A model generated the notes under the pieces. That model was not told where the DNA came from, ran no database searches, and saw nothing but the letters and a program-made list of their open reading frames with translations. Below are positions 18,120-26,995 of a DNA stretch of 64,000 bases, piece after piece. A program made the translations under genes and the position numbers. The stretch comes from Nevskiaceae bacterium (GTDB lineage: Bacteria; Pseudomonadota; Gammaproteobacteria; Nevskiales; Nevskiaceae): the NCBI GenBank assembly GCA_004298465.1, contig SCRT01000002.1, positions 62,001 through 126,000 on the forward strand, given 5' to 3'. Every line of letters begins with the position of its first letter. Position 1 is the stretch's first letter.

Positions 18120-18310
18120 GCCGAGGCGCGCAGACGGAAAGGCATCAAGCGGCCGAGTGTCTGAGCCGGACGCAGTCCGGCGAGTTGCGGCCGCGCCCTT
18201 TCCGGCGAGCACCGCAGGGAACCGACGCGCAGCGTCGGCGCAGAGCCGGGGTGCCTTTTCTCTTGGTTCGTTCTCTTTGGGCAAGCAAAGAGAATGAACG
18301 CCCGCGGCAG
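18120..18310. repeat. Intergenic repeat-like element with three hairpins
   Basis: The 335-nt spacer 18017-18351 holds no credible gene. It contains GCCGGAC-GCA-GTCCGGC (18165-18181), CCGACGC-GCA-GCGTCGG (18222-18238), both 7-bp stems with the same GCA loop, and TTCTCTTTG-GGCAAG-CAAAGAGAA (18271-18294). From memory this order of sequence resembles a dispersed intergenic element seen in Xanthomonadales and relatives, in which the last hairpin reads CTTTGGGCAAGCAAAG. Only one copy is seen in this window, so the repeat status is inferred. Confidence 0.5.
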
Positions 18311-18351
18311 GCGCAACGCAGGCCAGCTTCATCCACCACGGCCAGCAAGCG

Positions 18352-19500
18352 TCACAGCCGTTCGATGATCGTCGCGTTCGCCAGCCCGCCGCCCTCGCAC
18401 ATCGTCTGCAGGCCGTAACGTCCGCCGCTGCGCTCCAGCTCGCACAGCAGCGTCGTCATCAGCTTGGTGCCGGTTGCGCCCAGCGGGTGCGCCAAGGCCA
18501 CGGCGCCGCCGTTGACGTTGGTCTTCTCCCACGGATAGCCGATCTCCTTGAACCACGCCAACACCACCGGCACGAAGGCTTCGTTGATCTCGACGCGGTC
18601 GATGTCCTCCAGCTTCAGGCCGGACTTCTTCAACGCCATGCGCGTGGCGGGAATCGGCGCGGTGAGCATGTACACCGGGTCGTCGCCGCACACCGTGAGG
18701 GTGTGGATGCGCGCGCGCGGCTTGAGGTCGTAGCGCTTGAGCGCCCGCTCGGACACGACCAGCATCGCCGAGGCCGCGTCGCCGGTCTGGCTGGCCACGG
18801 CCGCGGTGATGGTGCCGTCCGGCTCCAGCGTCTTGAGCGACTCCATCTGCTCCAGCGTGGTGTGACGCACAGTCTCGTCCTGCTTCAATCCGAAAGCTTC
18901 GACCAGCTCGCGGTCGAAGCGCCCTTCGGCCTGCGCCTGCAACGCGCGGCGGTGCGATTCCAGCGCGAAGACTTCCATTTCGTGGCGGGAAATCCGCCAC
19001 TTGTCGGCGATCATCTGCGCGCCGTGGAACTGCGTCACCGGCTCCATGCCGAAGCGCTCCACCCAGCCCTTCGAGCCGTGGAACGGGTCGTCGAAGCCCA
19101 GCGCCTTGCCAGCCACCATGGCGGAGCCGATCGGCACCGAGGACATGGTCTGCACGCCGCCAGCGACGATGACGTCCTGCGTGCCGCTCATCACCGCCTG
19201 CGCCGCGAAGTGCACGGCCTGCTGCGAGGAACCGCACTGGCGGTCGATGGCGACGCCCGGCACGTGCAGCGGCAGGCCCGCCACCAGCGCGCAGGTGCGC
19301 GCGATGTTGCCGGCCATCGGGCCGACGGCGTCGACGCAGCCGTAGATGACGTCGTCGTAGTCGTCGGCCGGAATGCCGTTGCGTTCGACGAGCGTCCTGA
19401 TGGCGAGCGCGCCGAGGTCGGCGGCGTGGACGTGGGCAAGGCTGCCGCGGCGCTTGCCGGTGGGCGTGCGCAGGGCATCGACGATATAGGCTTCCGCCAT
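18352..19500 (-). CDS. fadA6: FadA6-type thiolase (steroid ring C/D degradation)
   Basis: A 382-residue thiolase. The nucleophile Cys is in AIDRQCGSSQQAVHFAAQAVMSG, with EINEAF, AHPLGATGTKL and MCEGGGLAN following. The DRQCGSSQQA block, GCVDAVGPMAGNIAR and the C-terminal GGRYGLQTMCEGGG..ATIIERL closely follow mycobacterial FadA6 (Rv3556c). FadA6 is the last beta-oxidation thiolase acting on the opened C/D-ring acid. It starts 23 nt after the dehydrogenase gene. It differs clearly in sequence from the other thiolase at 9216. Confidence 0.87.
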   Translation of the reverse strand: MAEAYIVDALRTPTGKRRGSLAHVHAADLGALAIRTLVERNGIPADDYDDVIYGCVDAVGPMAGNIARTCALVAGLPLHVPGVAIDRQCGSSQQAVHFAAQAVMSGTQDVIVAGGVQTMSSVPIGSAMVAGKALGFDDPFHGSKGWVERFGMEPVTQFHGAQMIADKWRISRHEMEVFALESHRRALQAQAEGRFDRELVEAFGLKQDETVRHTTLEQMESLKTLEPDGTITAAVASQTGDAASAMLVVSERALKRYDLKPRARIHTLTVCGDDPVYMLTAPIPATRMALKKSGLKLEDIDRVEINEAFVPVVLAWFKEIGYPWEKTNVNGGAVALAHPLGATGTKLMTTLLCELERSGGRYGLQTMCEGGGLANATIIERL

Positions 19501-19523
19501 TTTTCAGCTCCGGGATTGGAAGA

Positions 19524-20579
19524 TCAGATGAAGGTAGCACCCGGGCCGAGCGCCATGCCGTCCGCCAGCACGGCGGCCGTCACGCGGCTCTTGTGGAAGG
19601 CGCGCGTGCCCCACGCGGAATCCAGTGCCCAAGCATGTTTCATGAACATCTGCAGATCGGTTTCCCACGTATAGCCCATGGCGCCGTGCGCCTGCATGCT
19701 GTTGCGTGCCGCCAGCCACGCCGCCTCGCCCGCCACGACGCGCGCATGCGAAACGTGCGCGGCGCGCTGCGGGTGTCCGTGCGCCATGGAATACGCCGCG
19801 CGATGGATCACCGGCCCGGCGAATTCCACTGCCACGGCGACGTTTGCCAGGTGGTGCTTGAGCGCCTGGAAAGATCCGACCGGGCGGCCGAACTGCTTGC
19901 GCTGCGCGCTGTAGTCCACGCCGAGGTCCAGCATCCGCTTCGCCAGCCCGCGCAGTTGCGAGGCGACGGACAGCGCCGCGCGGTCGCAGGCGTCGCGCCA
20001 GATCGGCGCCCCCGTGGCGGCGTCGCACACGCGCGTGGCGGCGGACGGCTGCCACTCCACCCTGTACAGGCGCCGCGACTGGTCGAGGCTCGGTTGCAGC
20101 GTCAGCTTCACCGCGTCCGGCGTGGTGGCATGCACTTCATCGTCGTGCCACAGCAGCAGAAGGTCGGCGATCGCCGCGTCCGCCACGAAGGGATTGACGG
20201 GATGCCCGACCGCGATGCGCGCCTTGCCGGCGGCGATGCGCTCCAGCCATTCCTTCTTCAGCGCCACGCCGTCCGGCAGGTTGCGGAGGATGTCGACGCC
20301 GAGGTAGGCGGAATCCGATAGCGATTCCGGAATCCCGTGGTAGCCGAGTTCCTGCAGGATCAGGATCCAGTCCAGATCGTTGAGCCCCATGCCGCCGAAG
20401 GCTTCCGGCACGGACAGCGCCGTCAAGCCCTGGTCGGTGACTTTCGCGCGCATCTCCGGGGAACGGCCGCTCTGGGTTTCCCAGAACGCGCGCAGCACTT
20501 CCGGCACGGCCTCCACGACGAGGAAGCGCCGCACGGCGTCGCGGAACGCGAACTGTTCGGGTTCGAAAGTGAATTTCAT
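19524..20579 (-). CDS. Acyl-CoA dehydrogenase, subunit-like (FadE type)
   Basis: A 351-residue protein with the acyl-CoA dehydrogenase fold: TFEPEQFAFRDAVRRFL at the N-terminus, then SAQRKQFGRPVGSFQALKH and QAHGAMGYTWETDLQMFMKHA. It is shorter than usual, with a diverged middle domain. That resembles the partner subunits of heterotetrameric steroid dehydrogenases (for example the FadE32/FadE33 type). The next gene upstream (20584) encodes a second dehydrogenase 4 nt away, so an alpha2beta2 enzyme of the two is the simplest reading. Which beta-oxidation step it serves is inference. Confidence 0.85.
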   Translation of the reverse strand: MKFTFEPEQFAFRDAVRRFLVVEAVPEVLRAFWETQSGRSPEMRAKVTDQGLTALSVPEAFGGMGLNDLDWILILQELGYHGIPESLSDSAYLGVDILRNLPDGVALKKEWLERIAAGKARIAVGHPVNPFVADAAIADLLLLWHDDEVHATTPDAVKLTLQPSLDQSRRLYRVEWQPSAATRVCDAATGAPIWRDACDRAALSVASQLRGLAKRMLDLGVDYSAQRKQFGRPVGSFQALKHHLANVAVAVEFAGPVIHRAAYSMAHGHPQRAAHVSHARVVAGEAAWLAARNSMQAHGAMGYTWETDLQMFMKHAWALDSAWGTRAFHKSRVTAAVLADGMALGPGATFI

Positions 20580-20583
20580 GGCG

Positions 20584-21750
20584 TCACGCCCTCGGCATGC
20601 CCAGCATCCGCTCGGCGATGATGTTGCGCTGGATCTCGTTCGTGCCGGCGTAGATTGGCCCGGCCTGGGCGAACAGGAAGCCGTCCAGCCAGCCGTTCAC
20701 GTCGCCGGCATCCGGCGCCGTCGGCAGCAGTTCCGCCCGCGCGCCGAGAATGCGCAGCGCCGTCTCGTGCATCAGGAGGTCGAGTTCCGACCAGTAGATC
20801 TTGTTCATGCTCGCCTCCGCGCCGATCTTGCCGCCGGCCGCCAGCCGCGAGGCGATGCGATAGGTCGCCAGCGCGTAGGCTTCCGCGCCCATCCAGCTTT
20901 TCACCACGGCATCGCGGATGGACGGATCGGCGTCGGCTTCCGCCTGGTGCCGCTTGTACAGTTCGACGAGCTTCTGCGCGGTGCGCTGGAAGCGTGCCGG
21001 CGAGCGCAGCATCAGCCCGCGTTCGAAGCCGGCGGTGGACATCGCGACCTGCCAGCCGGCGCCTTCCTCGCCCATGCGGTTGGCCACCGGCACGCGCACG
21101 TCGTCGAAGAAGATCTCCGCGAAGCCCGGCAGCCCGTCGAGCTGGCGGATCGGCCGCACCTCGATGCCCGGCAGCTTCAGTGGCAGCAGGATGAACGACA
21201 GCCCGCGGTGGCGCTCGGACGCCGGGTCGGTGCGAAACAGGCCGAACAGCCAGTCCGCGAACACCGCGCGCGTGGACCAGATCTTCTGGCCATTGATGAC
21301 GTAGTCGTCGCCGTCACGGACGGCCTTGCAGCGGATCGCCGCCATGTCGGAGCCGGCGCCCGGTTCGGACCAGCCCTGCGCCCAGATGTCGTCGGCACGC
21401 GCCATGCGCGGCAGGAAGCGCTGCTTCTGTTCCTCGCTGCCGTATTCCATCAGCGTCGGGGCAAGCAGGAACACGCCGTTCTGGTTGACACGCAGCGGTG
21501 CGTCGGCGCGCCAGTATTCCTCCTCGAAGATCAGCCATTCGATGAGGTCGCAGCCGCGGCCGCCGAGCACCTTCGGCCACGTCACGGCGGAAAATCCCGC
21601 GGTGCTCAGCGTGCGCTCCCACGCGCGGTGCTGCTCGAAGCCTTCCCGGGTGTCGAAGCTGTCCAGCGACTGCGCGGGCATGTGGGCGGCCAGCCACACT
21701 CGCACTTCGGCGCGGAACGCTTGCTGGCCTTCGGTGTATTCGAGCTTCAT
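20584..21750 (-). CDS. Acyl-CoA dehydrogenase (FadE type)
   Basis: A 388-residue dehydrogenase. It shows the FAD-binding WAQGWSEPGAGSDMAAI, GQKIWSTRAVFADWLF, the EFGA-like GFAEIFFDDVRVPV and the C-terminal YAGTNEIQRNIIAERMLG. Its ATG overlaps the stop of echA20 (ATGA). Sequence and position match FadE31/FadE30-like enzymes of the actinobacterial C/D-ring clusters. It probably pairs with the 19524-20579 product. Confidence 0.9.
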   Translation of the reverse strand: MKLEYTEGQQAFRAEVRVWLAAHMPAQSLDSFDTREGFEQHRAWERTLSTAGFSAVTWPKVLGGRGCDLIEWLIFEEEYWRADAPLRVNQNGVFLLAPTLMEYGSEEQKQRFLPRMARADDIWAQGWSEPGAGSDMAAIRCKAVRDGDDYVINGQKIWSTRAVFADWLFGLFRTDPASERHRGLSFILLPLKLPGIEVRPIRQLDGLPGFAEIFFDDVRVPVANRMGEEGAGWQVAMSTAGFERGLMLRSPARFQRTAQKLVELYKRHQAEADADPSIRDAVVKSWMGAEAYALATYRIASRLAAGGKIGAEASMNKIYWSELDLLMHETALRILGARAELLPTAPDAGDVNGWLDGFLFAQAGPIYAGTNEIQRNIIAERMLGMPRA

Positions 21751-22511
21751 GGCTTGCCCTCAAAATTGGCGTCGCGTTTTTCGACAAAGGCGCGGCGCGT
21801 CTCGGCCGAGTCCTTGCTCATGTAGGCCTGCAGCGTGAAGCCCTGCTCCCGGCGGTACTTGTCCTCCAGGTTGCCGTCCTCGACGCCGTTGAGCGCTTCC
21901 TTGGCGAGACGGATCATGGCCGTGGACTTCGCGGCGATCTGCGCGGCGATGGCCAGCGCCGCATCGCGCAGCTCGGTGCGCGGCACGACTTTTTCCACCG
22001 CCCCCAGCCGGTACGCCTCGGCAGCGGTGATCGGTGCGCCGGTGAAGTACATCATGCGCACCTTCTGCACCGGGAACAGGCGCTGCAGATGAGCACCGCC
22101 ACCCATCGCGCCACGGTCGACTTCCGGCACCCCGAAGGTCGCGTCGTCCGCCGCCACCACGCTGTCCGCCGCGCCGGTCAGCCCGATGCCGCCACCCAGC
22201 ACGAAGCCGTGCACGGCGACGATCACCGGCAGCGGATTGCGGTGCACCGCCTCGAAGCTGCGGTAGTTGCCGGCGTTGACGTCGACGATGCGCTCCGGGT
22301 GTGCGTTCAGTTCCTTGATGTCCACCCCGGCGCAGAAGCCGCGCCCCTCGGAGCGCAGCACGATGACGCGCGCGTCGGGATGGTGGCCAGCTGCCTCGAT
22401 GGCGTCGGCCAGCGCGTGCCACTCGCTGGAGTCGAGCGCGTTGACCGGCGGCTTGTCGATGACGATCTCGGCGATGCCGTCGCGGATCGTGGTGATGAAT
22501 GCGTCGCTCAT
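21747..22511 (-). CDS. echA20: EchA20-type enoyl-CoA hydratase/ring hydrolase
   Basis: A 254-residue crotonase-fold protein. It has PPVNALDSSEW, EGRGFCAGVDIKELN and FVLGGGIGLTGAADSVVAADDATFGVPEVDRGAMGG. These blocks and the C-terminal YRREQGFTLQAYM follow mycobacterial EchA20 (Rv3550). EchA20 hydrolyses the D ring of HIEC-CoA rather than hydrating an enoyl-CoA. Its start overlaps the ipdC stop (ATGA) and its stop overlaps the next dehydrogenase start, so translation is coupled on both sides. Confidence 0.85.
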   Translation of the reverse strand: MSDAFITTIRDGIAEIVIDKPPVNALDSSEWHALADAIEAAGHHPDARVIVLRSEGRGFCAGVDIKELNAHPERIVDVNAGNYRSFEAVHRNPLPVIVAVHGFVLGGGIGLTGAADSVVAADDATFGVPEVDRGAMGGGAHLQRLFPVQKVRMMYFTGAPITAAEAYRLGAVEKVVPRTELRDAALAIAAQIAAKSTAMIRLAKEALNGVEDGNLEDKYRREQGFTLQAYMSKDSAETRRAFVEKRDANFEGKP

Positions 22512-23602
22512 GTCTCGTTTTCCTTCACGTCGGCCGCCACCGCGTCGAGCAGCTCGACCGCCTGCGCAATGATGCCGTGGATCAGTTCCTCGCAGCTCGG
22601 CAGGTCGTCGATGACCGCCGCGGCCTGCCCGGATGGCAGCACGCCCTCGTCCGGCCGGCCTTCGACCATGGCGCGCTGGATCAGCATCGGCGCATTCGCC
22701 GCCATCATGGTCTGGATGGCGCCGTCGCCGGCCTTGAGCGCCTGGCAGAAGGTGGCGACCATCTTCGCCAGCGTCATGTGGGTGTAGGCGCGCCATTTCC
22801 ACGCGCTGGACAGCGCCGTGACGATGCGGTGCAGCAGGCCGCCGCTCTCCAGCGCCAGCAGCGCCTTGTTGTCGACCATGCGCTGCGGCATGCCGTCCAC
22901 GGCGTGGGAGACGCGGATCTTCGTCGGGCTCTTCACGTCCAGATAGCGCTGCAGCGTGACACGCGGTACCGGCGAATTGGAAGTCATCAGGAAGCGCGTG
23001 CCCATGGCGATGCCGGCCGCGCCGAAACCCAGCGCGCCGGCCAGCCCGCGCCCGTCGTGGAAACCACCGGCCGCCACCACCGGCACCTTCACCGCGTCCA
23101 GCACCTGCGGCAGCAGCAGCGTGGTCGGCACCGAGCCGGTGTGGCCGCCGCCCTCCTGCCCCTGCACGGTGATGATGTCCGCGCCCAGCTCGATGGCCTT
23201 CACGGCGTGCTTGAGCGCCCCGACCGTCGGCATGCAGAGGATGCCGGCGTCCTTGAAACGCTTGATGGTGGCACCATCCGGGCCGCGCCCGTAGGAAATT
23301 GCCCGCACGCGGTCGCGGTGCCGGAGAATCACCTCGATGACCTCGCGCGCGTTGGGCTGGAACATGTGGAAGTTCACGCCGAAGTTGCCGCGCGTGTTGC
23401 GGCTGACCGTGTCGATCGACTGTTCCAGCTGCTCGGTCGACATGGTGGCGCCGGCCAGAAAGCCGAAACCGCCGGCGTTCGTGGTGCCAGTCACCAGGCC
23501 GGCATCCGCCACCCAGCCCATCGCGGTCTGCACCACCGGGTAGCGGCAGCCGAGCCGCTCGGTCAGCGGCGTCTTCCAACTTGCTGGAATAGGCGTGCTC
23601 AT
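22508..23602 (-). CDS. ipdC: IpdC-type flavin-dependent reductase (nitronate monooxygenase fold)
   Basis: A 364-residue TIM-barrel flavoprotein of the NMO/2-nitropropane dioxygenase superfamily. It has YPVVQTAMGWVADAGLVTGTTNAGGFGFL, the flavin phosphate-binding VQGQEGGGHTG and VVAAGGFHDGRGLAGALGFGAAGIAMGTRF. The position between Ltp/ipdAB and echA20 and the length (Rv3553 is similar) identify IpdC. That enzyme acts on the hydroxylated HIC-CoA intermediate in C/D-ring degradation. It has 4-nt overlaps with genes on both sides. Confidence 0.87.
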   Translation of the reverse strand: MSTPIPASWKTPLTERLGCRYPVVQTAMGWVADAGLVTGTTNAGGFGFLAGATMSTEQLEQSIDTVSRNTRGNFGVNFHMFQPNAREVIEVILRHRDRVRAISYGRGPDGATIKRFKDAGILCMPTVGALKHAVKAIELGADIITVQGQEGGGHTGSVPTTLLLPQVLDAVKVPVVAAGGFHDGRGLAGALGFGAAGIAMGTRFLMTSNSPVPRVTLQRYLDVKSPTKIRVSHAVDGMPQRMVDNKALLALESGGLLHRIVTALSSAWKWRAYTHMTLAKMVATFCQALKAGDGAIQTMMAANAPMLIQRAMVEGRPDEGVLPSGQAAAVIDDLPSCEELIHGIIAQAVELLDAVAADVKENET

Positions 23603-24786
23603 CTCTTCAGGATCACCGACGAGCCGTGGCCGAACAGCCCCTGGTTGGCGGTGATGCCGACCCGCGCACCTTTCACCTGACGGGCGCCGGCCATGCCGCG
23701 CAACTGCCACGACAGTTCGCACATCTGCGCCAGCGCCTGCGCCGGCACCGCCTCGCCGAAACAAGCGAGCCCGCCAGATGGATTCACCGGCAGGCGCCCG
23801 CCGATGCGCGTGGCGCCGGAGCGCGTCAGCGCTGCCGCCTCGCCGCGCGGGCAGAGTTGCAGGTCCTCGATCCAGTCCAGTTCCAGCGCCGTGGACAGGT
23901 CGTAGACCTCGGCCACACTCACGTCCTCGGGCCCGATCCCCGCTTCCTCGTAGGCTTTCCTCGGCAGCGCGGCGCGAAAGCCGTGCGGTCCGCAGGCCAC
24001 CGCCGAGTCGGTGGCGATGTCGGGCATCTCGACCTGCGCGGAGGCGAAGGTCGGTGTGACGGTGGAAATCGCCGCCACGCGCGGCGCGGCAGCGTGGCCG
24101 TGACGACGCGCGTAGTCGAGGCTGGACACCACCAGCGCGGCGCCGCCGTCGGACGTCGCGCAGATGTCCATCAGCCGCAGCGGGTCGGCCACCACCGGCG
24201 AGGCCGCCACATCGGCTTCGGTGAAGCGCTTGCGATAGCGCGCGTTGGGATTCTCCGCGCCATGCGCGGCGTTCTTCACCTTCACGCGCGCGAAGTCGGC
24301 CTGCGTGTCGCCGTACAGCGCCATGCGGCGGCGGGCGTAGAGCGCGAAATAGGTTGGGTTGGTGATGCCGAGGCGGAAACGCAGCCAGTCCGGATCGTCC
24401 GGACGCTCGCCCGGGGCCGGCTTCAAAAAGCCCTTGGGTGTGGTGTCGGCCCCGACCACCAGCGCCACTTCGCACTCGCCGGAGAGGATCTTCGACCGCG
24501 CCGCCGCCAGCGCCTGTGAACCCGAGGCGCACGCGGCATAGGAGGTGTTGACCTGCGCGCCCTGCCAGCCTAGCGCCTGCGCGAAGGTTGCGCCGGCCAC
24601 GTAGCCCGGATAGCCGTTGCGCATGGTCGCGCCGCCGGAAACGAACTGGATGTCGCGCCACGGCACGCTGGCTTCCCTGAGCGCCGCCCGCGCCGCATGG
24701 ACGCCGTATTCGACGAAGTTGCGGCCCCACTTGCCCCACGGGTGCATGCCGGCACCGAGGATGGCGATTTCGTGCTGCGCACTCAT
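23599..24786 (-). CDS. Ltp-family thiolase-like protein (possible steroid aldolase)
   Basis: A 395-residue SCP2-thiolase family protein. It has GMHPWGKWGRNFVEYGVHAAR, GYPGYVAGATF, the nucleophile region NTSYAACASGSQA, CATSDGGAALVVSS and NPSGGLACFGEAV. It follows its DUF35 partner with an ATGA overlap. Relatives labelled lipid-transfer proteins (Ltp) occur with DUF35 genes in steroid and bile-acid clusters. Some are retro-aldolases, others thiolases. This protein is not closely similar to the Ltp2-like fragment at 1-204, so it probably acts at another step. Confidence 0.85.
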   Translation of the reverse strand: MSAQHEIAILGAGMHPWGKWGRNFVEYGVHAARAALREASVPWRDIQFVSGGATMRNGYPGYVAGATFAQALGWQGAQVNTSYAACASGSQALAAARSKILSGECEVALVVGADTTPKGFLKPAPGERPDDPDWLRFRLGITNPTYFALYARRRMALYGDTQADFARVKVKNAAHGAENPNARYRKRFTEADVAASPVVADPLRLMDICATSDGGAALVVSSLDYARRHGHAAAPRVAAISTVTPTFASAQVEMPDIATDSAVACGPHGFRAALPRKAYEEAGIGPEDVSVAEVYDLSTALELDWIEDLQLCPRGEAAALTRSGATRIGGRLPVNPSGGLACFGEAVPAQALAQMCELSWQLRGMAGARQVKGARVGITANQGLFGHGSSVILKR

Positions 24787-25220
24787 TTCGCGCCCTCCAG
24801 CGGCTGCCATTTCCACACCAGCCGGCCGTCTTCCAGCGCTTCGAGCACGAGCTTCATCGGTTGGCCGAGCTCCAGATTCCGGAGTTCCGTTCCCGTTGCA
24901 AGCTGGCCCAGCACCACCATCCGTTCCTTCTCCAGCTGCACCGCCGCGATGCCGAACGGCACGTGCGGGTCGGCCGCCACGTAGGGTGGCGGCGGCGCGT
25001 AGGCAGCGTCCGTGTACGACCACAGCGTGCCTTCGTTCGACAATTCGATTTCCTCGAAAGTCTCGCCATCGCAGTCCGGATTGCGGCAGTAGCCGGTGCG
25101 CAACTTCGGGAAGTAGTACGTGCCGCAGCGTGTGCAGCGGTTGCCCAGCAGGTGCGGATGGGCCGGGTCGAGCGTGAACCAGCCGTCCATCAGCGGCCGG
25201 GCCGGGGTCGGTGCGTCCAT
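24783..25220 (-). CDS. DUF35 / zinc-ribbon OB-fold protein, partner of the Ltp thiolase
   Basis: A 145-residue protein. The zinc ribbon (CTRCGTYYFP, then CRNPDC) leads into an OB-fold (GTLWSYTDAAYAPPPPY...FGIAAVQLEKERMVVLGQL). It is upstream of, and overlaps, the Ltp thiolase gene, repeating the arrangement at 1-644. Such proteins stabilise and activate their thiolase-like partners. It lies 9 nt after the ipdB stop. Confidence 0.88.
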   Translation of the reverse strand: MDAPTPARPLMDGWFTLDPAHPHLLGNRCTRCGTYYFPKLRTGYCRNPDCDGETFEEIELSNEGTLWSYTDAAYAPPPPYVAADPHVPFGIAAVQLEKERMVVLGQLATGTELRNLELGQPMKLVLEALEDGRLVWKWQPLEGAK

Positions 25221-25229
25221 ATCAGTGCC

Positions 25230-26027
25230 TCACGCCACGGGCCGGATGCCCAGCGGATTGTCCTTGATCTGCCGCGCGCGCAGGTCGCGCGGGTCGAGCT
25301 CGCGGATGATCGCAAGCTGTTCCGCCGTCGGGTGCGTGGTCTCGTGCAGGTCGGGCGCCTTGAGCAGCGGGAAGCCGGTGTCCGCCTGCACTTCCTCGAA
25401 ACCCACGCCGGGGTGCAGGCTGATGACGCGCACGGCGTGGTCGGGGCCATCGAAATCCATCACGCACAGGTTCGTCACGACGCGGTGCACGCGCGCGAAA
25501 TCGCGCCGCACGCCCGCCCGCCAGCGTTCGTCCCGGTAGCCGACCGAGCACACGACATCGACTTCGCCGGGCACGAATACGCGTGTGGAATGCTTCGGCA
25601 CGAACATGGAATTCGTGTGGTCGATGCTGTTGCCGGGGAAGCCGCGCAGGCCCAGCATCATGCGTTTCGGGCGATGGAAGTCGCCGATGCAGGCGATGTT
25701 GCCCTGCCCCCAGCGATCCATCTGCACCGGGCCGACAAGCGCGTGGCGGCGCCCGCCCCACAGCGTGTCGAACACGCGCGAATACGGCATGTAGCCGGCA
25801 TAGCGGCGACCTTCGTGGGTCTTTGCACCGAGCGCGACGGGCGTTTCCGTCAGGCACGACTCGCCATCCGTGATCAGCAGGCCCGGGCTGTGCGTGCGCT
25901 TCGCCAGGCCCTGCGCGACGCGCGGAATGAAGCCGATGCCGGTCGCCATCACTTCGCCGTCGCCGCGCCACACGTCGGCGCAGGCGCAGATCAGCAGTTC
26001 GGCGAGGGTGAAGTTCGTTTCAGCCAT
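25230..26027 (-). CDS. ipdB: IpdB, beta subunit of the COCHEA-CoA ring hydrolase
   Basis: A 265-residue protein of the class I CoA-transferase beta fold. It has ATGIGFIPRVAQGLAKRTHSPGLLITDGES, and GPVQMDRWGQGNIACIGDF. The sequence and the adjacent alpha subunit identify IpdAB (Rv3551/Rv3552). IpdAB no longer transfers CoA but hydrolyses the last carbocycle, ring C, of cholesterol-type substrates. MAETNFT is taken as the start from spacing and family length. It follows ipdA by 33 nt. Confidence 0.88.
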   Translation of the reverse strand: MAETNFTLAELLICACADVWRGDGEVMATGIGFIPRVAQGLAKRTHSPGLLITDGESCLTETPVALGAKTHEGRRYAGYMPYSRVFDTLWGGRRHALVGPVQMDRWGQGNIACIGDFHRPKRMMLGLRGFPGNSIDHTNSMFVPKHSTRVFVPGEVDVVCSVGYRDERWRAGVRRDFARVHRVVTNLCVMDFDGPDHAVRVISLHPGVGFEEVQADTGFPLLKAPDLHETTHPTAEQLAIIRELDPRDLRARQIKDNPLGIRPVA

Positions 26028-26060
26028 TTTGATTCCAGAAAAACCCGCAGGCACGCCGCG

Positions 26061-26966
26061 TCACATCACCTGCCGCGGCAGCGCCAGGATCCGGTCCCGG
26101 CCGCCCACGGCGGATTGATAGGCCGCCTCGTCCGCGCCGGCGAGGAACTGCGCGCAGTAGCCGGCCCAGCCGTCTTCCGCGTCCGCCGCCGCGCAGTACG
26201 TCTTGATGTGCGCCGCGTCCCAGCCGTAGGACGTGACGCCCGCCACGATCGCGGCGTTCGAGGTGGGGTGCGCGCCGCCGGGAATGCACGCCACGCCGCT
26301 GACGAGGTTGCGCTCGAACGGGTTGCAGTGGGCATCTGCTTCGCCGCTGTCGATCTCGTCGACGAGTTCCTCGCAGCTCACGTAGCTGCGCGCCGCCGCG
26401 CGCACGAACCACTCGTCGAAGAATGGGTCCGGCGCATACAGACGCGTGTTGCCGCGCCGGTCGGCCTTGTGGACGTGCACGAGCGCCGCATCCAGCTTCA
26501 GCGCCGGCATGGCGAGCAGCACTTCCCCGTCCGCATACGGCGAGGCGATGGCCTTGACGTCCGGGTTCACCCGCACGAAATCCGTTCCCAGCCCGACGCG
26601 CGTCGGCAGGAACGGCAGGCGCATCGCGGCGGCGCGCAATCCCCAATGCAGCAGGCCCTCGTCCAGCTCCATGATCTCGATGGAACCCGCTTCGCGCGCA
26701 TGGCGGAAGAACGGTTCCAGCGGCACGAAGTCCAGAGACACGAAGCCGTAGATCAGCTTGCGCACCTTGCCGGCCGCGCACAGCATGCCCATGTCCATGC
26801 CGCCGTAGCCGACCACCGTGAGGTCCTTCAACGGCGAGCGCAGGATCTCGCGCACCAGCGCCATGGGCTTGCGGCGCGGCCCCCAGCCGCCGATGCCAAG
26901 CGTCATGCCGTCACGCAGTTGCGCCACGATCCCGGCCGGCGTCATTTCCTTGTTCAGCGTATTCAT
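26061..26966 (-). CDS. ipdA: IpdA, alpha subunit of the COCHEA-CoA ring hydrolase
   Basis: A 301-residue class I CoA-transferase alpha-fold protein. GMTLGIGGWGPRRKPMALVREI is the CoA-binding start, and IEIMELDEGLLHWGLRAAAMRLPFLPTR carries the family's conserved Glu region. It ends in AVGGRDRILALPRQVM. It forms a heterocomplex with IpdB. Several in-frame ATGs exist; 26966 (MNTLNKEM) gives the usual length, while 26945 is possible. It lies 29 nt after the dioxygenase gene, so the operon joins A/B-ring and C/D-ring steps. Confidence 0.87.
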   Translation of the reverse strand: MNTLNKEMTPAGIVAQLRDGMTLGIGGWGPRRKPMALVREILRSPLKDLTVVGYGGMDMGMLCAAGKVRKLIYGFVSLDFVPLEPFFRHAREAGSIEIMELDEGLLHWGLRAAAMRLPFLPTRVGLGTDFVRVNPDVKAIASPYADGEVLLAMPALKLDAALVHVHKADRRGNTRLYAPDPFFDEWFVRAAARSYVSCEELVDEIDSGEADAHCNPFERNLVSGVACIPGGAHPTSNAAIVAGVTSYGWDAAHIKTYCAAADAEDGWAGYCAQFLAGADEAAYQSAVGGRDRILALPRQVM

Positions 26967-26995
26967 GTTCGAAGCTTCAGCAGCAGAGACAGGCA

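Noticed and set aside
18116..18418. A 100-codon frame in the fadA6-SDR spacer
   Set aside because: It is a translation of the hairpin element and extends into the 3' end of fadA6 on the opposite strand; such frames are commonly mis-annotated in these elements.
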